Positions 47,353 to 59,732 of a stretch of 64,000 nt of DNA are shown piece by piece. The translations under genes and the position numbers were made by a program. The stretch covers positions 87,977,001 to 88,041,000 of the forward strand of contig CM044313.1 of assembly GCA_024291935.2 (NCBI GenBank), read 5' to 3'. This DNA comes from Okapia johnstoni (taxonomy: Eukaryota > Chordata > Mammalia > Artiodactyla > Giraffidae). Position 1 is the stretch's first letter, and the number at the start of each line of letters is the position of its first letter. The notes under the pieces are model-generated. The model made no database searches and had not been told where the DNA came from. It saw only the letters and a program-made list of their open reading frames with translations.

Positions 47353-47468
47353 GGGAAGGCCCCTGGTGGCTCAATGGTAAAACATTTGCAGGAAACTCAG
47401 GAGAACTAGGTTTGATCCCTGGGTCAGAAAGATCCCTTGGAGGAGGAAATGACAACCTATTCCTGTCA
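47353..47468 (+). mobile_element. Bov-tA SINE, 3' part missing
   Basis: The tRNA-derived head (ggcccctggtggctcaatgg, B-box-like ggtttgatccc) and the start of the body are present, but the element stops at aacctattcctgtcat and mariner sequence follows at once. SINEs are normally truncated at the 5' end, so this abrupt end suggests a deletion at the SINE-mariner junction. Confidence 0.88.
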
Positions 47469-48528
47469 TAAAGCAGCGGAGACAACTCACAAAATCAATA
47501 ATGCATTTGACCTACGAACTGCTAATGAACATACAGTATAATGGTGGTTCAAAAAGTTTTGCAAAGGAGATGAGGGCCTTAAAAATGAGGAGTGCAGTGG
47601 CTGGTCATCAGAAGTTGGCAACGACCAATTGAGAGCATCACTGAAGCTGATTCTCTTACAACTACCCTAGAAGTTGCCCAAGAACTCAATGTTCACCACT
47701 CTACAGTAATTTGGTATTTGAAGCAAACTGGAAAGGTGAGAAAGCTTGATAAGTGGGTGCCTCATGAGCTGACTGCAATTCAAAAAACTCATCATTTTGT
47801 AGTGCCATCTGCTCTTATTCTACAACAACAATGAACCATTTTTGATTGGATTGTGACTTGTAGCAAAAAGTGGATTTTATATGGTCCACTTTTGATGATA
47901 TATGATTCACCGGTGATGGCCAGCTCAGTGGCTGAACTGAGAAGAAGCTTCAAAACACTTCCCAAAGGCAAACTTGCTCCAAAAAGAGGTCATGGTCACT
48001 GTTTGGTGGTCTGCTGCCGCTCCAATCCACTACAGCCTTGTGAATCCCAGCAAAACCATTACATTCTGAGAAATATGCCCGGCAAATGATGAAATGCAGC
48101 AAAAACTACAATGCCTGCAAGCTGGCGTTGGTGAACAGAAAGGGCAATTCTTCTCCATGACAATGTCTGACTGGACATCGTACAACCAATGCTTCAAAAG
48201 CTGAACAAATTGGACTACAAATTTTTCCTCATCTGCCATATTCACTTGGCCTCTTGCCAACAAACTACCACTTACTTCTTCAGGCATCTCTATAACTTTG
48301 TGCAGGGAAAATACCTCCAAAATGAGGAGGAGGCAGAAAAGGCTTTCCGAGAGTTTCATTGAATTCCATAGCACAGTTTATGCTACAGGAATAAACAAAC
48401 TCATTTCTCTTTGACAAAAATGTGTTAATTGTAATCGTTTCTATTTTGATTAATACAGATGTTTTGAGCTTAATATAATGATTTAAAATTCATGGTCTGA
48501 AGCTACAATTACTTTTGCACCAACCTAA
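47469..48528 (+). mobile_element. Mariner (Tc1/mariner, Hsmar1-like), 5'-deleted
   Basis: The right terminal inverted repeat is intact at about 48503-48528 (aattacttttgcaccaaccta in sense), the hallmark of Hsmar1/cecropia-type mariners. The left end, including its inverted repeat and start codon, is missing, replaced by the truncated Bov-tA. Without its partner end the element could not be mobilised. Confidence 0.9.
47475..48370 (+). pseudogene. Mariner transposase pseudogene
   Basis: Translates in pieces. A helix-turn-helix part reads KAAETTHKINNAF, WWFKKF, then EVGNDQL and LTTTLEVAQELNVHHSTVIWYLKQ (frame 47592-47834) through KLDKWVPHEL, the linker block. The catalytic domain follows: family TCDEKWILY reads TCSKKWILY here (near 47850-47875), so the first catalytic Asp is Ser. 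ILLHDN (near 48150) keeps the second Asp. Family TDYHFF reads TNYHLL (near 48265), so the third Asp is Asn. Stops and frameshifts are present throughout. It is clearly dead. Confidence 0.9.
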
Positions 48529-49916
48529 CGCATTTATGTCTTTCTTCTTATAAATTTTATATGTTTCTCACTATTTTATTTAATGTCATTAATCTGGTAA
48601 TAATTCTTGTTTCTGATTGCTTTTTTGATATAGTGTCATTTTCCCTCGATTTGTTTTTGTTTTCTTTTTTTTCAATGTCTTAATTACTGACATTCTGTAG
48701 ACTATCATGTCAGTTCTCTTTAGCTTCTTTGATCATGTAATTTCTTTCTGCTCAAAATTTGTTTTCTAAAGTTCATTATATAAAGCTTTTATCTGTTTAT
48801 TTGCAAGACTTTTTTTTTTATTTCTCCCATAATAGTTATGAATAGTATCGTGTTGATTCTTCTTGGCTTCTTCATATGGCATGAGAATGGCTCCGTAGCC
48901 CTCCTATTTGTTCAATTATAGGGAAACTAGATTGTTCTTATTCTGCCTCTTGCTGTGTTTCAGTCTTGTATTTTTTGTTTGGAGTTTCCACTTGAATGCT
49001 TGTTGTAGACAATCTGCATCTATCAATGCAATCACTTATTTTATTGTCTAGTCCAGGAAGAAAGAATGAGGCAGTTGGAGGATTTATGCACTAAGCTGGG
49101 TGACTTTGGCCTTTCTTCACTTTTTCCATTTTTCTACCTAAATTTTGCTAAATAACATCATCAGACTGACACTTTCTACCTCCATTTGGAAATATTTATT
49201 GCATAAGACATTTCTCTTTGTTTTAGATTAATCTCTTGAATCAGAATATTTCATTAAGTTGAGTTACTTTAGCTTTAGGAGAATAGTAGCCTTAGCTAAT
49301 GATGGGGAAGTGGAACAAAAGTTGAATTTGAAGTTCTTGCAACTATGACATTGCATGTGTTATCAGAAGTGAAATACTGAGCTTTCATGAGACCCTTTTG
49401 AACGTTTTCTTTGAGTCAGAGGCATCTACATTTGTTATTGTTTTCCCTTTTTCTTTTGGGAAGATAATGTAATGGAGATAATACATTTTAGAAAATTATT
49501 TTCCTGACATTCTCCTAATTTCCTCCCAGAGAGAAAAAGTAAGAGTGAATTTTTGGTAATTCTTTTGGCTTCTGGTGGACTGCCATTTATTAATCATGTA
49601 GAAAAAGTGCATTGTTTCTGTTCTCTCAAAGGAAATATCAGCAAAGCATTTTTCCCTGCCATTATTATTGTTTTATTTATTATTATTCAATCACTTTTTT
49701 GAGTTATTATCTTTAAGAAAGATAATATTCTAATATTGAGGTGTTATCCAATCATCTCAATGAAGAACTCTGTAATAGTGAAAAAGTCATTTGTCGTCGG
49801 GATTTTGTTTTTTAATTTAATTATTCAAATTCATTTGACTTTGTATTTCTTTTTTTATATATAATTTCTAATTATATAATCACTGGGGTAATTGCACTTG
49901 TGATGCCTCCTTGAGT
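48529..49916. other. No recognised gene
   Basis: T-rich on the plus strand for long stretches. It may contain old LINE antisense sequence, but I cannot name any. Confidence 0.45.
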
Positions 49917-49930
49917 ATAATATGTTAGTG

Positions 49931-50055
49931 ATGGTGGTTTAGTTGCTAAGTCATGTCCACCTCTTGCAACCCCATGGACTGTAGCTTGCCAGGTTCCCCT
50001 GTCCATAGGATTCTCCCAGCAAGAATACTGGAGTGGGCTGCCATTTCCTTTTCCA
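49931..50055 (-). mobile_element. Bov-tA SINE, 5'-truncated, with TSD
   Basis: Reversed Bov-A body without the tRNA head. The flanking 14-bp repeats ataatatgttagtg (49917-49930) and ataatgtgttagtg (50056-50069) differ at one base, so truncation occurred at insertion. Confidence 0.94.
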
Positions 50056-50139
50056 ATAATGTGTTAGTGTTCTCCTTATATTTTATGTTATCATTTAATC
50101 ACTATATACTGGCTCATTTATGTATATACTATATATTTT

Positions 50140-50540
50140 TAAAAATTCAGCTTTATTGGGATATAATTGACATATCACATTGTGTAAATTTATGTTGTGC
50201 ATGTTGATTTGATAAATTTAAATGTTGCAAGATGATTACCCCCATGATTAGCTAATACCCCTTCCTGATACACATATCATAACTTTTAGCCTCTCAACCA
50301 TTTTCGAGTATGTGTTTCACTAGTGTTAAGTAAATTCATATTGTTGGGCAACATATTTTCAGAGTTCTTGTCATCGATCAAAACTGAAACTCTATACCCT
50401 TTAAATAGCAATTCCCGTACCCCTCTCCTCACAGCCCTGGCAACAACCATTATGCCTATTGTCCTATAATTAATTTTAAAGTATATCTTATTGCTAAATA
50501 TTTTGCAGTCTTAACACTGTTTAATTTTTCTCTCCACCAA
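50140..50540 (-). mobile_element. L1M-like 3' region, reversed
   Basis: ttcagctttattgggatata, attgacatatcacattgtg, gttgatttgataaattta and atgattacccccatgattag match the antisense of the 3' untranslated region of old mammalian L1s. An A13 run ends the block near 50555. Confidence 0.65.
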
Positions 50541-50806
50541 ACAAAAAAAAAAAAAGAGGTACCTTAGGGTAAGATTTTATCTAGTGTTTTCATTACCATG
50601 CTTCTCATGCTAGAAACATGTCTCAGTATATAATTTTGGAATGAATGGCACATTCTGAAAATGAAACTTATCCCAATTTTATGTTTGACGATGAAAAATA
50701 AATGTTTGAAGAGCATTCAACCAAAATGTTCTCAAAAGCTCTTGAGCTATGATTTCATTAAGTGCATATACTTCCAAAAAACTATCATCAAATGCATGAC
50801 ATTCAT

Positions 50807-51007
50807 CTGTGTTTGCCACTCAGTCATGTCCAACTCTGTGTGATGCCATTTACTGTAACCTGCCAGGCTCCTCTGTCCATGGAGTTCTCCAGGCAAGAAT
50901 ACTGGAGTGGGTTGCCATTCCCTTCTCTATGGGATCTTCCCAACCCAGGGATTGAACCTGGGTCTCCTGCATCACAGGCAGATTCTTTTATCTTCTGAGC
51001 CAAAATG
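50807..51007 (-). mobile_element. Bov-tA SINE
   Basis: Reversed, near full-length (gtgtttgccactcagtcatg at left; the head ending ttctgagcc at right). The 10-bp repeat tgacattcat at 50797-50806 and 51008-51017 is a perfect probable TSD. Confidence 0.94.
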
Positions 51008-51017
51008 TGACATTCAT

Positions 51018-52637
51018 TTAGGTACATGAAAATGGAAAAGTTTATTCATCAATGAGCTTCTGTATTTTATACTTATATAACATAAAATACATCATCCCTA
51101 GGAACATATGTATTCCACCAAAATGCTATTTTAGTATATTGTCTGATTTAAAAATAATTTAGGAGTCATTTTTAAAGTTTTGGGGGAATTACTTTGAAAT
51201 TTTATCATTTGAAACTTACATTTGATGAAAAGTAAAAAAACATACCAAATATTAAGAAAATTCATTGCTCAGTAGTATTAAAGTCAACTTTAGTTGTAAT
51301 TAAAATTTTACAGTTATAGTTTTGTTTTAATCAGATACTAAATGCTAATCTTCTCATGTATTGTAATTTGCTGAAAATTTTTATACTTATCACTTGGGGA
51401 TCTTATAAAGACTGTAATAATAAAATTGAAAATAATCATTCACAATTGAGAATGAGTATTAGATGAATAAATTGGCAATGAGACAGAGATGGGAATAAAG
51501 AGAAGTTGCTGTCCTTGAAGAATTGCCCTGAATCGATGTCTCCCACATGGTATTAATAGTGTGTAATAAGGCTTTCTCCTAAAAATACTCTGTTGGTGAT
51601 AATTTCTTAAATCTCATTTGTACAACAGAGAAATCTAGATGAACATAAAATGAGGAGAAATGCCAGCTATTTTTATAATCAGTTGGGAAAAGAACACAGG
51701 CTGAAAATTTTCTAATAATTTCTAATGGCAATTATAGTTTCCTTAAAAGGTGTTTAACTATATCAGTATATTTTGATTAGAGAAAAACATGGGGAAGGAA
51801 ACTAAATGACAAATGATAATAGAACTTTGCAGTTCTCAGTTTTGTTCATGTATTAGAATCACCTGTGTGTGTCTGTTTCCTCTCTGTTTCAGTATTTTCA
51901 AATAAAGAAGAGTAAAATGACTTTGGTCCCAAGAATAATTTTATCATTTTTATAAATGTCATTTTTTCTTAATCTACAAAAAATAGATGTAAAAGCTTAT
52001 GTAAGCACACACAAAGGAGTATGAATATTTATCTCTAAAGAGTTTGTTGACCCTATTGGGAAAATGAGATCTTCCTTTTCAGGCAGGTAATTTCTTATTT
52101 GATATTTTAGCTCAATCAATTGTAATTAAATTGAGACTAATTAAAATGGGAAATCAAAAACAAATGAATTGACAAGGTGAATCATTCCCTTAAGAGTAAA
52201 AAGAAATTTAAAATTAAAAGTAATTTTCCTCAGGCGAAGAGAAAATTATCATCATTATAGGTCAATTACCTAAGGCATTGTGAAGTAGTTTTATTGCAAG
52301 AAATAATGAACAGGGGGCCCCACATTATTAAGATTACACAGGGAAATAGTTGGCCAAGAAATTAATTTTAGCTTTTTGTTCCTATAATTATGACTATCAT
52401 ACTTATTTATTAAACAATAACTGTAGAGATGTGCCTAAGGTATCAGAAAGTGCAGCAGAATCAAAGTTGGTATTGTATCATTGCAATTGTAAACCATAAT
52501 TTTAGTTTACAGATTTTATGTGTCTGTATTAGTCATTTTAACAAATATGAAACATATAATTTTTTGTTTGTTTTATACTGTCCTCAAAATTGAATATATA
52601 GTGTTCTGAGTTTTGGTTCTCTAACATGTTGAAGATA
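51018..52637. other. AT-rich DNA, no recognised gene
   Basis: No coding evidence or nameable repeat. Confidence 0.5.
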
Positions 52638-52673
52638 GTGTGTGTGTGTGTGTGCGCGCGTGCGTGTGTGTGT
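52638..52673. repeat. (GT)n microsatellite with GC interruptions
   Basis: A 36-bp GT run interrupted by gcgcgcgtgcg in the middle, directly joined to the tail side of a Bov-tA. Likely polymorphic. Confidence 0.97.
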
Positions 52674-52794
52674 CACTCAGTCATGTCTGACTCTTTGCGA
52701 CCTCATGGACTATAGCCCGCCAGGCTCCTCTGTTCTATAGAATTCTTCAGGCAAGAATACTGGAGTGGGTTGCCATTCCCTTCTCCAGGGGATC
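52674..52794 (-). mobile_element. Bov-tA SINE, 5'-truncated
   Basis: Reversed Bov-A body from cactcagtcatgtctgactc to ttctccaggggatcc. The tRNA head is absent. The adjoining (GT)n probably grew from its 3' tail. Confidence 0.92.
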
Positions 52795-54009
52795 CTAAAA
52801 TAGCATACGGATTTATAAACGAAAAATCAGTTTTAGATGGAGTGATAAAAATTTACAGCTTTTGTAAGTTATTGTGTTAGTATCTTATTTAACTAGAGAG
52901 TTTTTAGCTAAGCTTTTATTATAGGCATATGTGTATTGATATTCTCTTCCATTAGTTTATCATACTATACCTAATGAATACTTGAGTTTCTGTTTTATTT
53001 GTTTAATGTCACACTTACTACTCTCATATCTGTTACTGAAGGAAGTAATTTCCCCCAAAAAAATGACTGTGAATAATTTAGATTCGTATAGTTCAACACA
53101 CAATTAGAACAGAAATGTGTTGACTAATTTTCTAGGCCAATAGCAATTATATTAACATTTCCTATTATATTTTAGGCATTACTTCTAGGTTATGTGTTGT
53201 TTTACACTGTTATCCATCAAATTTTGTCACATATGGTTAATTAAGCTTTAATTTCCCTGCAAAATAATATTGGTGGGGCAGACACAGTATAACATATTCT
53301 AAGATCCTCATACCATGGGGATTTCCTTCCTTATGCTAACTTACAAATAGTGTTTTTTCTTTATATTTGATTTGTACAAATGTTCTTCTGGCCACAAAAA
53401 TTGCTGAAGAGGAAATGTGAAGACCTTATATCCTTCATCTTTACTTGCTGAGATTAACCAAGTGCTACTGCTAATTTTAATATATAAATGTCATATAGTT
53501 CCTGTTAATGATTATTTAAAATTTAGTAATATATATGACCCATCATATGAAACTACAGAGAATAGCATTTCATACCAAACTTTGTGAAATTTTGATTATC
53601 TGAGATTTTACCTTTTGTTTCCACAATTAACATTTATTTTCCTACCCAAATTATATATAATTAATAAATTGATAAAATATAGCCTATATTAACAATTAAT
53701 TTGTCCTAAGCATTTTACCTTGCATATCTGTCACAATAGCTCAAAGGTTGCAGTGCTCTTATTGACATTTTGAAACTAAGGAAACTAAAACTTATTGACA
53801 TTGCACTATTAAAGGACATATATTATAAGAGACTGACTTAGGATGGAAACCTAGAGATGTTTGATTCCGTAAACTATAATTATAATCAACTCAATATAAC
53901 AGATATTTCCAGGTGTTATGATTTCCTAGAATTGCAGCCTTTCAAATTATTCTGGGTAAAACCATGACTAAGATCTACCATTTTATTTTAATAAAAACCT
54001 TTGATTTTT
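52795..54009. other. AT-rich DNA, no recognised gene
   Basis: No coding evidence or nameable repeat. Confidence 0.5.
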
Positions 54010-54300
54010 TCAAGACTTATTGAAGCATAAAACATTGTGCAAGTTTAAATTATAGTACAGTGTAATGATTTGACACACATATCTATTGTGAAATATTTAC
54101 CCCAATAAGATTAATTAATCTGTCCTTTACCTCACATAGTCACAATTTTGTTTTGTTTTTATGATAAAATCATTAAAGCTCTTCTCTCATAGTGACTTTC
54201 AAGTATACAATACAGTGTCATTAAATACAATCACCGCATTTTACCTTAGATCCTTCAAACTTACTCATCTTATAACTGAAAGTTTGTAACCTTTGACTTG
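54010..54300 (-). mobile_element. L1M-like 3' region, reversed
   Basis: acttattgaagcataaaaca, ttgtgcaagtttaaattata, gtgactttcaagtatacaat, acagtgtcattaaatacaat and attttaccttagatccttc follow the antisense order of the same L1 3' region as 50.14 kb. Confidence 0.65.
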
Positions 54301-54873
54301 GTGTTTTAAGCTTTGTAATAACTTTGTCATTTGATTTTGTTATTTTTCATCAACAATATTTGAATTGTTGCCACTTCTGGAATTAAAATCCTTAACAGAA
54401 CACATGTGAGTGTGTGTGTGAGAGACAGAAACAGAGACAGAGGATGTGTGTGCGTATGTGTGATTTTTTTGTGACCAACATCCATACTCCTCTTTTGATA
54501 AACCTACAGTTTTTGGGGAAATCATCCCTTCTCTACTCTTATATGTGTGATCCAAGTGGGACTGAAGCTCTGTTCATTCTTGCTGCATTAGTGAATACAT
54601 GGCCCAGTATTAATTAATCAGTTTATTCCATAATCTAGCAATAGTGCTGGTTTTGGGGATAAGGGCTGGGAACTGTAACTAATACAGTGACACTCATTTC
54701 CATGATATTTGATATTATTCGAGTGAAAGTAATCTCTTTTTTATTTCTTTTGTGATTGCAAGTTTTGTGGATATTTTAACCTTCATTTGCAATACTCTAT
54801 AGATAGAGTCTAAGAGGGAATTAAAGTAGGATACTGAGATATTAAACCTCTGGCTCCAGATATCACTGAAGAT
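54301..54873. other. No recognised gene
   Basis: Contains a GT- and GA-rich stretch at 54403-54463. No coding evidence. Confidence 0.5.
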
Positions 54874-55428
54874 AGCTTCAGTTCATTTCAGTTGCTCAGT
54901 CGTGTCTGACTCTTTGTGACCCCATGAATTGCAAAACGCCAGGCCTCCCTGTCCATCACCAACTCCCAGAGTCTACCCAAACCCATGTCCATCGAGTCGG
55001 TGATGACATCCAACCATCTCATCCTCTGTCATCCCCTTCTCCTCCCACCCCCAATGCTTCCCAGCATCAGGGTCTTTTCCAATGAGTCAACTCTTCGCAT
55101 AAGGTGGCCAAAGTATTGGAGCTTCAGCTTCCACATCAGTCCTTCCAATGAACAACCAGGACTGATCTCCTTTAGGATGGACTGGTTGGATCTTCTTGCA
55201 GTCCCAAGGGACTCTCAAGAGTCTTCTCCAACACCACAGTTCAAAAGCATCAATTCTTTTGGCGCTCAGTTTTCTTCATCGTCCAACTCTCACAGCCATA
55301 CATGACCACTGGAAAAACCATAGCCTTGACTAGACAGACCTTTGTTGACAAAGTAGTGTCTCTGCTTTTAAATATGCTATCTAGGTTGGTCATATTTTCC
55401 TTCCAAGAAGTAAGCATGTCAGTAATTT
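54874..55428 (-). mobile_element. BovB LINE 3' end, 5'-truncated
   Basis: Begins ttcagttcatttcagttgct and reads back through the C-terminal domain to about taatttcc at 55428. It ends at nearly the same BovB position as the copy at 21.62-22.16 kb. No TSD was found. Confidence 0.92.
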
Positions 55429-56799
55429 CCACTGTTTGCCTAACACATAATCTAGTTTGTCAGGCACAGTTTTATTCTACTGCTGACATGTAATCTACTC
55501 TAGTTAGCTTAATCACACAGGAATTCCTTACACATTATTAGGCTTTAGAATGTACAGAATGAAAAAGGAAAAATCTTTGAATCTGCCAGGCAGGAAAAGT
55601 GATTGTACTTTATCACTGCCCATCCTGTAACCTCACTGATTATGGGAACTGTTCATTGGAAGCCCCACTACATAGCCATATACTTCTGCTACTCTACTTG
55701 TAAAGAGATGGCCTGTTCACAGAGGAATGTTATCTCACATTGCTCAATTCTGTCTTCACATCTACATGGAGGAACACATCCTATGTGTCTCTTAGCTTTG
55801 AGAAAATATCGGAAATGTTTTCCTTTCCTTTCTTTCTAGGCTCTGTGGCACAACAAAACACTATAGAAAATACTGGAGTGGGTTCTGAGTCAAGCAATAT
55901 ACAGTACTGGCAAAATTAGCAGCTGAAAGATCCTAAAGCCGAAAGTGCAGTTTTTAATCATTCATCTCATAGTTTGACATCATCAGCTCTCCAGCTCAAT
56001 GTGACCCTCTGAGAATGACTATTTCAAGTCCAGTTAGTACTGAGGATCTTAGCATTTAGAATGTTGTTATCCAATTTTCATAACTTATGAAATATTAGAG
56101 ATCAAAAAGACTTTTTAATAATTCATCTGGGACCTGAGTTCATATAAGAAGAAATCAGCTAAAATACAGTCTATCATCTTGCCTTAGAACATAGATTACT
56201 GGTGACATCAGATTGTTTAAAAGAACTCTGGGGGAAACCATTCTAGATTCCTTCAGTACCTTTCTGCTGGTGTGCCAGAATAAAGGCCGCATAACAATCC
56301 ACATTATCAGAGTGCAGTCTGCATTTTTCAACCCCACACAAATTCCCAGAGGAATTAAGAGTTTTGTGTCTCTAATGAATATTATAATAGCATCAAAATT
56401 ACAGATTATAAACTATATGAGCTGAAAAACATATGACCTATTTATATTTTTACACTAAAATTATAAAACCAAAATTTCTCGTCATGATGTAAAATATAAA
56501 CACTCAGAACAAATTGCCAGGCTTTGCCATGGTTAGAGTACAAACTGCTTTATCATATAATTCTGGTTCATGACAACCAAAGAAGACATATTTGTCCCTT
56601 TAGTCCTTAGTTATTGATAATTTGGTTCACTACTCTCAGGGCAGATTATATTTGATATCTCTGTCTATGTTAATTGCCAGTAATCATTTATTCAATATGT
56701 TTAAACCATGCTAGAATTCTAAATGTTACTAGATTTGTTCCTGGTTTAGAACCTTGTCCTTCGTATTTTCTGTATGTAATGTCTTGTGTCCAGGAGTCC
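55429..56799. other. No established gene
   Basis: Includes a strong splice-acceptor-like tract at about 55818-55840 (ctttcctttctttctag) followed by 27 open codons and, 440 bp later, an aataaa at about 56280. This could be coincidence (see findings). Otherwise unassigned. Confidence 0.4.
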
Positions 56800-57135
56800 A
56801 ATTCAACCCACACATGAGTCCTTTTTGTTACTGAGATCTTAGCTCAGATACCACCTCCACATCTAAACTTTCCCTAACCACCCAGTCTGACTTGAATTCC
56901 TAACTCCAAGAAATAGTTACACAGCTTTACTTAGTTTTTTTTTTGTTTTGTTTTGTTTTAATCACTCTCTGCAATTATACAATTAATGAATGTTTTACTA
57001 GGGTATTGTCTGCTCCATTACTGGAATACAATGTAATTAAAAGCAGGACCTCATCTTCTTCAACCCTGTGTTAGTACCTGAATTGCACTAACATCTTAAT
57101 AGAATCATGGACAAATATTTATGGAATGGGTGATA
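56800..57135 (+). mobile_element. L2 LINE 3' fragment
   Basis: Ordered L2 blocks: cttagctcagataccacctcc, aactttccctaaccaccc, cactctctgcaattatac, ctgctccattactggaata, agcaggacctcatcttctt, and an end near gacaaatatttatgg. Diverged, as expected for L2. A (TTTTG)n run interrupts it at about 56940. Confidence 0.65.
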
Positions 57136-58510
57136 GAATGATTTTACAAACTAAAATAGGAACTTCCAGGACAATTTTTTGAAACATTTAAATTCATCTA
57201 TTTTGATTTTTTTTTTAACTCAAAATTATCATTTCTTTAATGTAGGTCAGGGGGACATACCTGGGAAGGAAACTGAAGGTCACCCCTAGATAGTCCAGAA
57301 TTACCTAAGTAAGTTATGAATATTAAACAACAGTGACTCAGGAAGGTTATGAACCTTGCAATTTATACCCTCAATGATTATTCTCTTATTGAACAGAAAT
57401 TTAAATTTTGAAATTTAATTACTTAGCCCTCCAAGTATCTGCCATTAGGTTGTAATTAGAAGCAAAAGGTTGATTAGTGCATATATCCACTATCAGAAGA
57501 TTTTCCTATGAGCTTATTTGCCTCCATTTATAGTACTTTAAAGAGATTAAATGTAATTTGATGCCGAGTCTATTATCCTACTCATTACATTTATTTCGAG
57601 AATTTATAGAGTACTGTCTAGTTTTGCCTTCATGCCATATATATCAACATAGTTTTATGTCTCATTATAAAATATGATTCTCCCCCAAATAAGCATTACC
57701 TCATTGATTACATCTCTATCCTCTAAAATGTTACAAACACAACCAGTTCAAAATAATCCATGTCCATTCTTTGAATTTTCATAGTGACTAATTATACATC
57801 TTAGTGCTTGTTTCCTAATTCTTATCATTTCTTTGTTGTAATTATCTACGCAGCAAGATTTACCCATCATTATTGTAGTCAAGTTGTATTGACATTTTTT
57901 TCCCCCAAAAAGCATGGCTTTTAGGATCCTAAAGACAAGAAATATTATGTGAAATATGACTTTTTGTCATTTGTATTTACATAAAGCATTGTTTACTTAC
58001 CTATTTCAGCTATAAGAAAAGATATATATTCTATTAAAAAGAGAAAAAGTTTCTCTTGTCTTTTCAAGAAATAGAACAAATGTTTCTGAAAAACCTTAAC
58101 AGGGTTAGACTGATAAGTAAGTGTAGAAGAGATTGTCATATGTGAGTTCATTACAGTTTAATTATTTATATAGTAGTCTCATAATGAGTAAATAGAAAAA
58201 CATTTTCTAGAGATTTATTCATTTTTAGTGCAATGATTCTGATAAAATATGCATATATATATATATTATTTATATATACAAAACATAGAAAACATCAAAT
58301 GATTTTTCATGACTTAGGTAATATTATTCAATAGACTTGGCATTTTAAGTAATAAAAATTAATATACTCCATCTTTCTATTAAAAAGAAATAGTAAATAA
58401 GCTAAAATTTAGCAAAATGAAATATTTAACAAACTGGATGATTCATGCTAGTGAATAGGTTCTACTACTAAAAATGATAAAGATAATAAATTAGACAAAC
58501 ATCTATATAG
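57136..58510. other. AT-rich DNA, no recognised gene
   Basis: A short (TA)n lies at 58252-58278. No coding evidence. Confidence 0.5.
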
Positions 58511-58711
58511 ACATTCGCTGGTGGCTCAACTGGTAAAGAATCCACCTGCAATGCTGGAGACCTGGGTTCAATCCCTGGGTTGGGAAGATCCCCTGGAGAA
58601 GGGAAGGGCTACCCACTTTAGTATTCTGGCTTGGAGAATTCCATGGTCTCTATAGTCCATGGGGTTGCAAAGAGTCAGACAGCACTGAGTGATTTTCACT
58701 TTCATGTTCAC
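58511..58711 (+). mobile_element. Bov-tA SINE
   Basis: Head acattcgctggtggctcaac with B-box-like gggttcaatccc, body with a small internal deletion at ccatggtctctatag, and tail ctgagtgattttcactttca. No clear TSD. Confidence 0.92.
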
Positions 58712-59555
58712 TTACAAGTTTAACATGTCGTTGATTTTATATGAGTTGTGCATTATAAGTTTATTTAATATCTTTTGTTTTATTCATCATAGATTGCATA
58801 ACATGTAACTAGCACACTGTCTTATTACAAACAGAAACAATAGGTGTGATATTATACAGCAACATCACAATATTGATCCTCACAAAGGAGTGTTGATTGT
58901 TTAATCCATTAAGAAAATCAAGATAAAATTCTTAGATAACTTTATTTTCATATTATTATTAAAATGCAGTTTTTCTAGTGGAACAGATTTTATTTTAAAA
59001 ATTATGAAATACTTTCTAGCATTACCTGCTAGAGAAGGCTTTTACTAAAAGAAATATTCTTTGTTGACTCTGCCCATGATTTTTTTTCTGTCAAATTAAC
59101 AATAAGAAGCAAAATATTATGATATTCTTTCATGTTGAATTTGAAGCCTATAATCATGTTTAAATATGTAGTCATTTTGCTCTGTTACTTACAGAACGGC
59201 AATTAAGCCACATAACAATATTATCTTATTATTGCCTGCATCACTCAACATCCATGATTGAATTTATTTTAAAATATTTCTTGTTAGACTCCTCAGTTTA
59301 GATTTAGGCTTTATGGTGGATGTTGAGATACAATAATGAACATGACAGGAGAGTTGTTCTGGCAGCAGAGTAGGAGGACAGTCAAATAAGCAATTGTATT
59401 AAAATGTGGTAAATACAATGTTAAGATTCACAGTATACATGTTACACAGAGGCTTAATGGGCAGATTGAAGATTTGGAAATACTAAGGATATTTAAAATG
59501 AAACTTAAACTTGTTTGACTAAACCAAAATTAGATTTGTTACACATACTTAGCAC
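58712..59555. other. No recognised feature
   Basis: AT-rich. Confidence 0.5.
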
Positions 59556-59670
59556 CAGCTGCTTTTGGAAATCACTTGGGTAGATTGTAAAAAACGCTAA
59601 TGCATGGGTTCCATTGTTAGGGTTCCTGTTTTATCACTATAGGTTAAGAACCTAATCATTGTATTGTTTT
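59556..59670. repeat. Possible MER5-like (hAT) fragment
   Basis: ggaaatcacttgggtagattg, gctaatgcatgggttcc and gaacctaatcattg recall one half of MER5-type non-autonomous hAT elements. Termini and TSD are not convincing. Confidence 0.3.
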
Positions 59671-59732
59671 CTTGGGATGACCCTAACATGGAATTTTAAT
59701 TTAGAAACAGTTATAGTGTAAATTATATCTAG

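Noticed and set aside
47592..48089. A domesticated transposase gene (SETMAR-like)
   Set aside because: The reading frame is broken, two catalytic Asp positions are lost, the 5' end is missing and no SET-domain sequence is near.
55866..55884. A Bov-tA fragment (aatactggagtgggtt)
   Set aside because: Only about 16 bp match and the flanks do not continue the SINE; probably chance.
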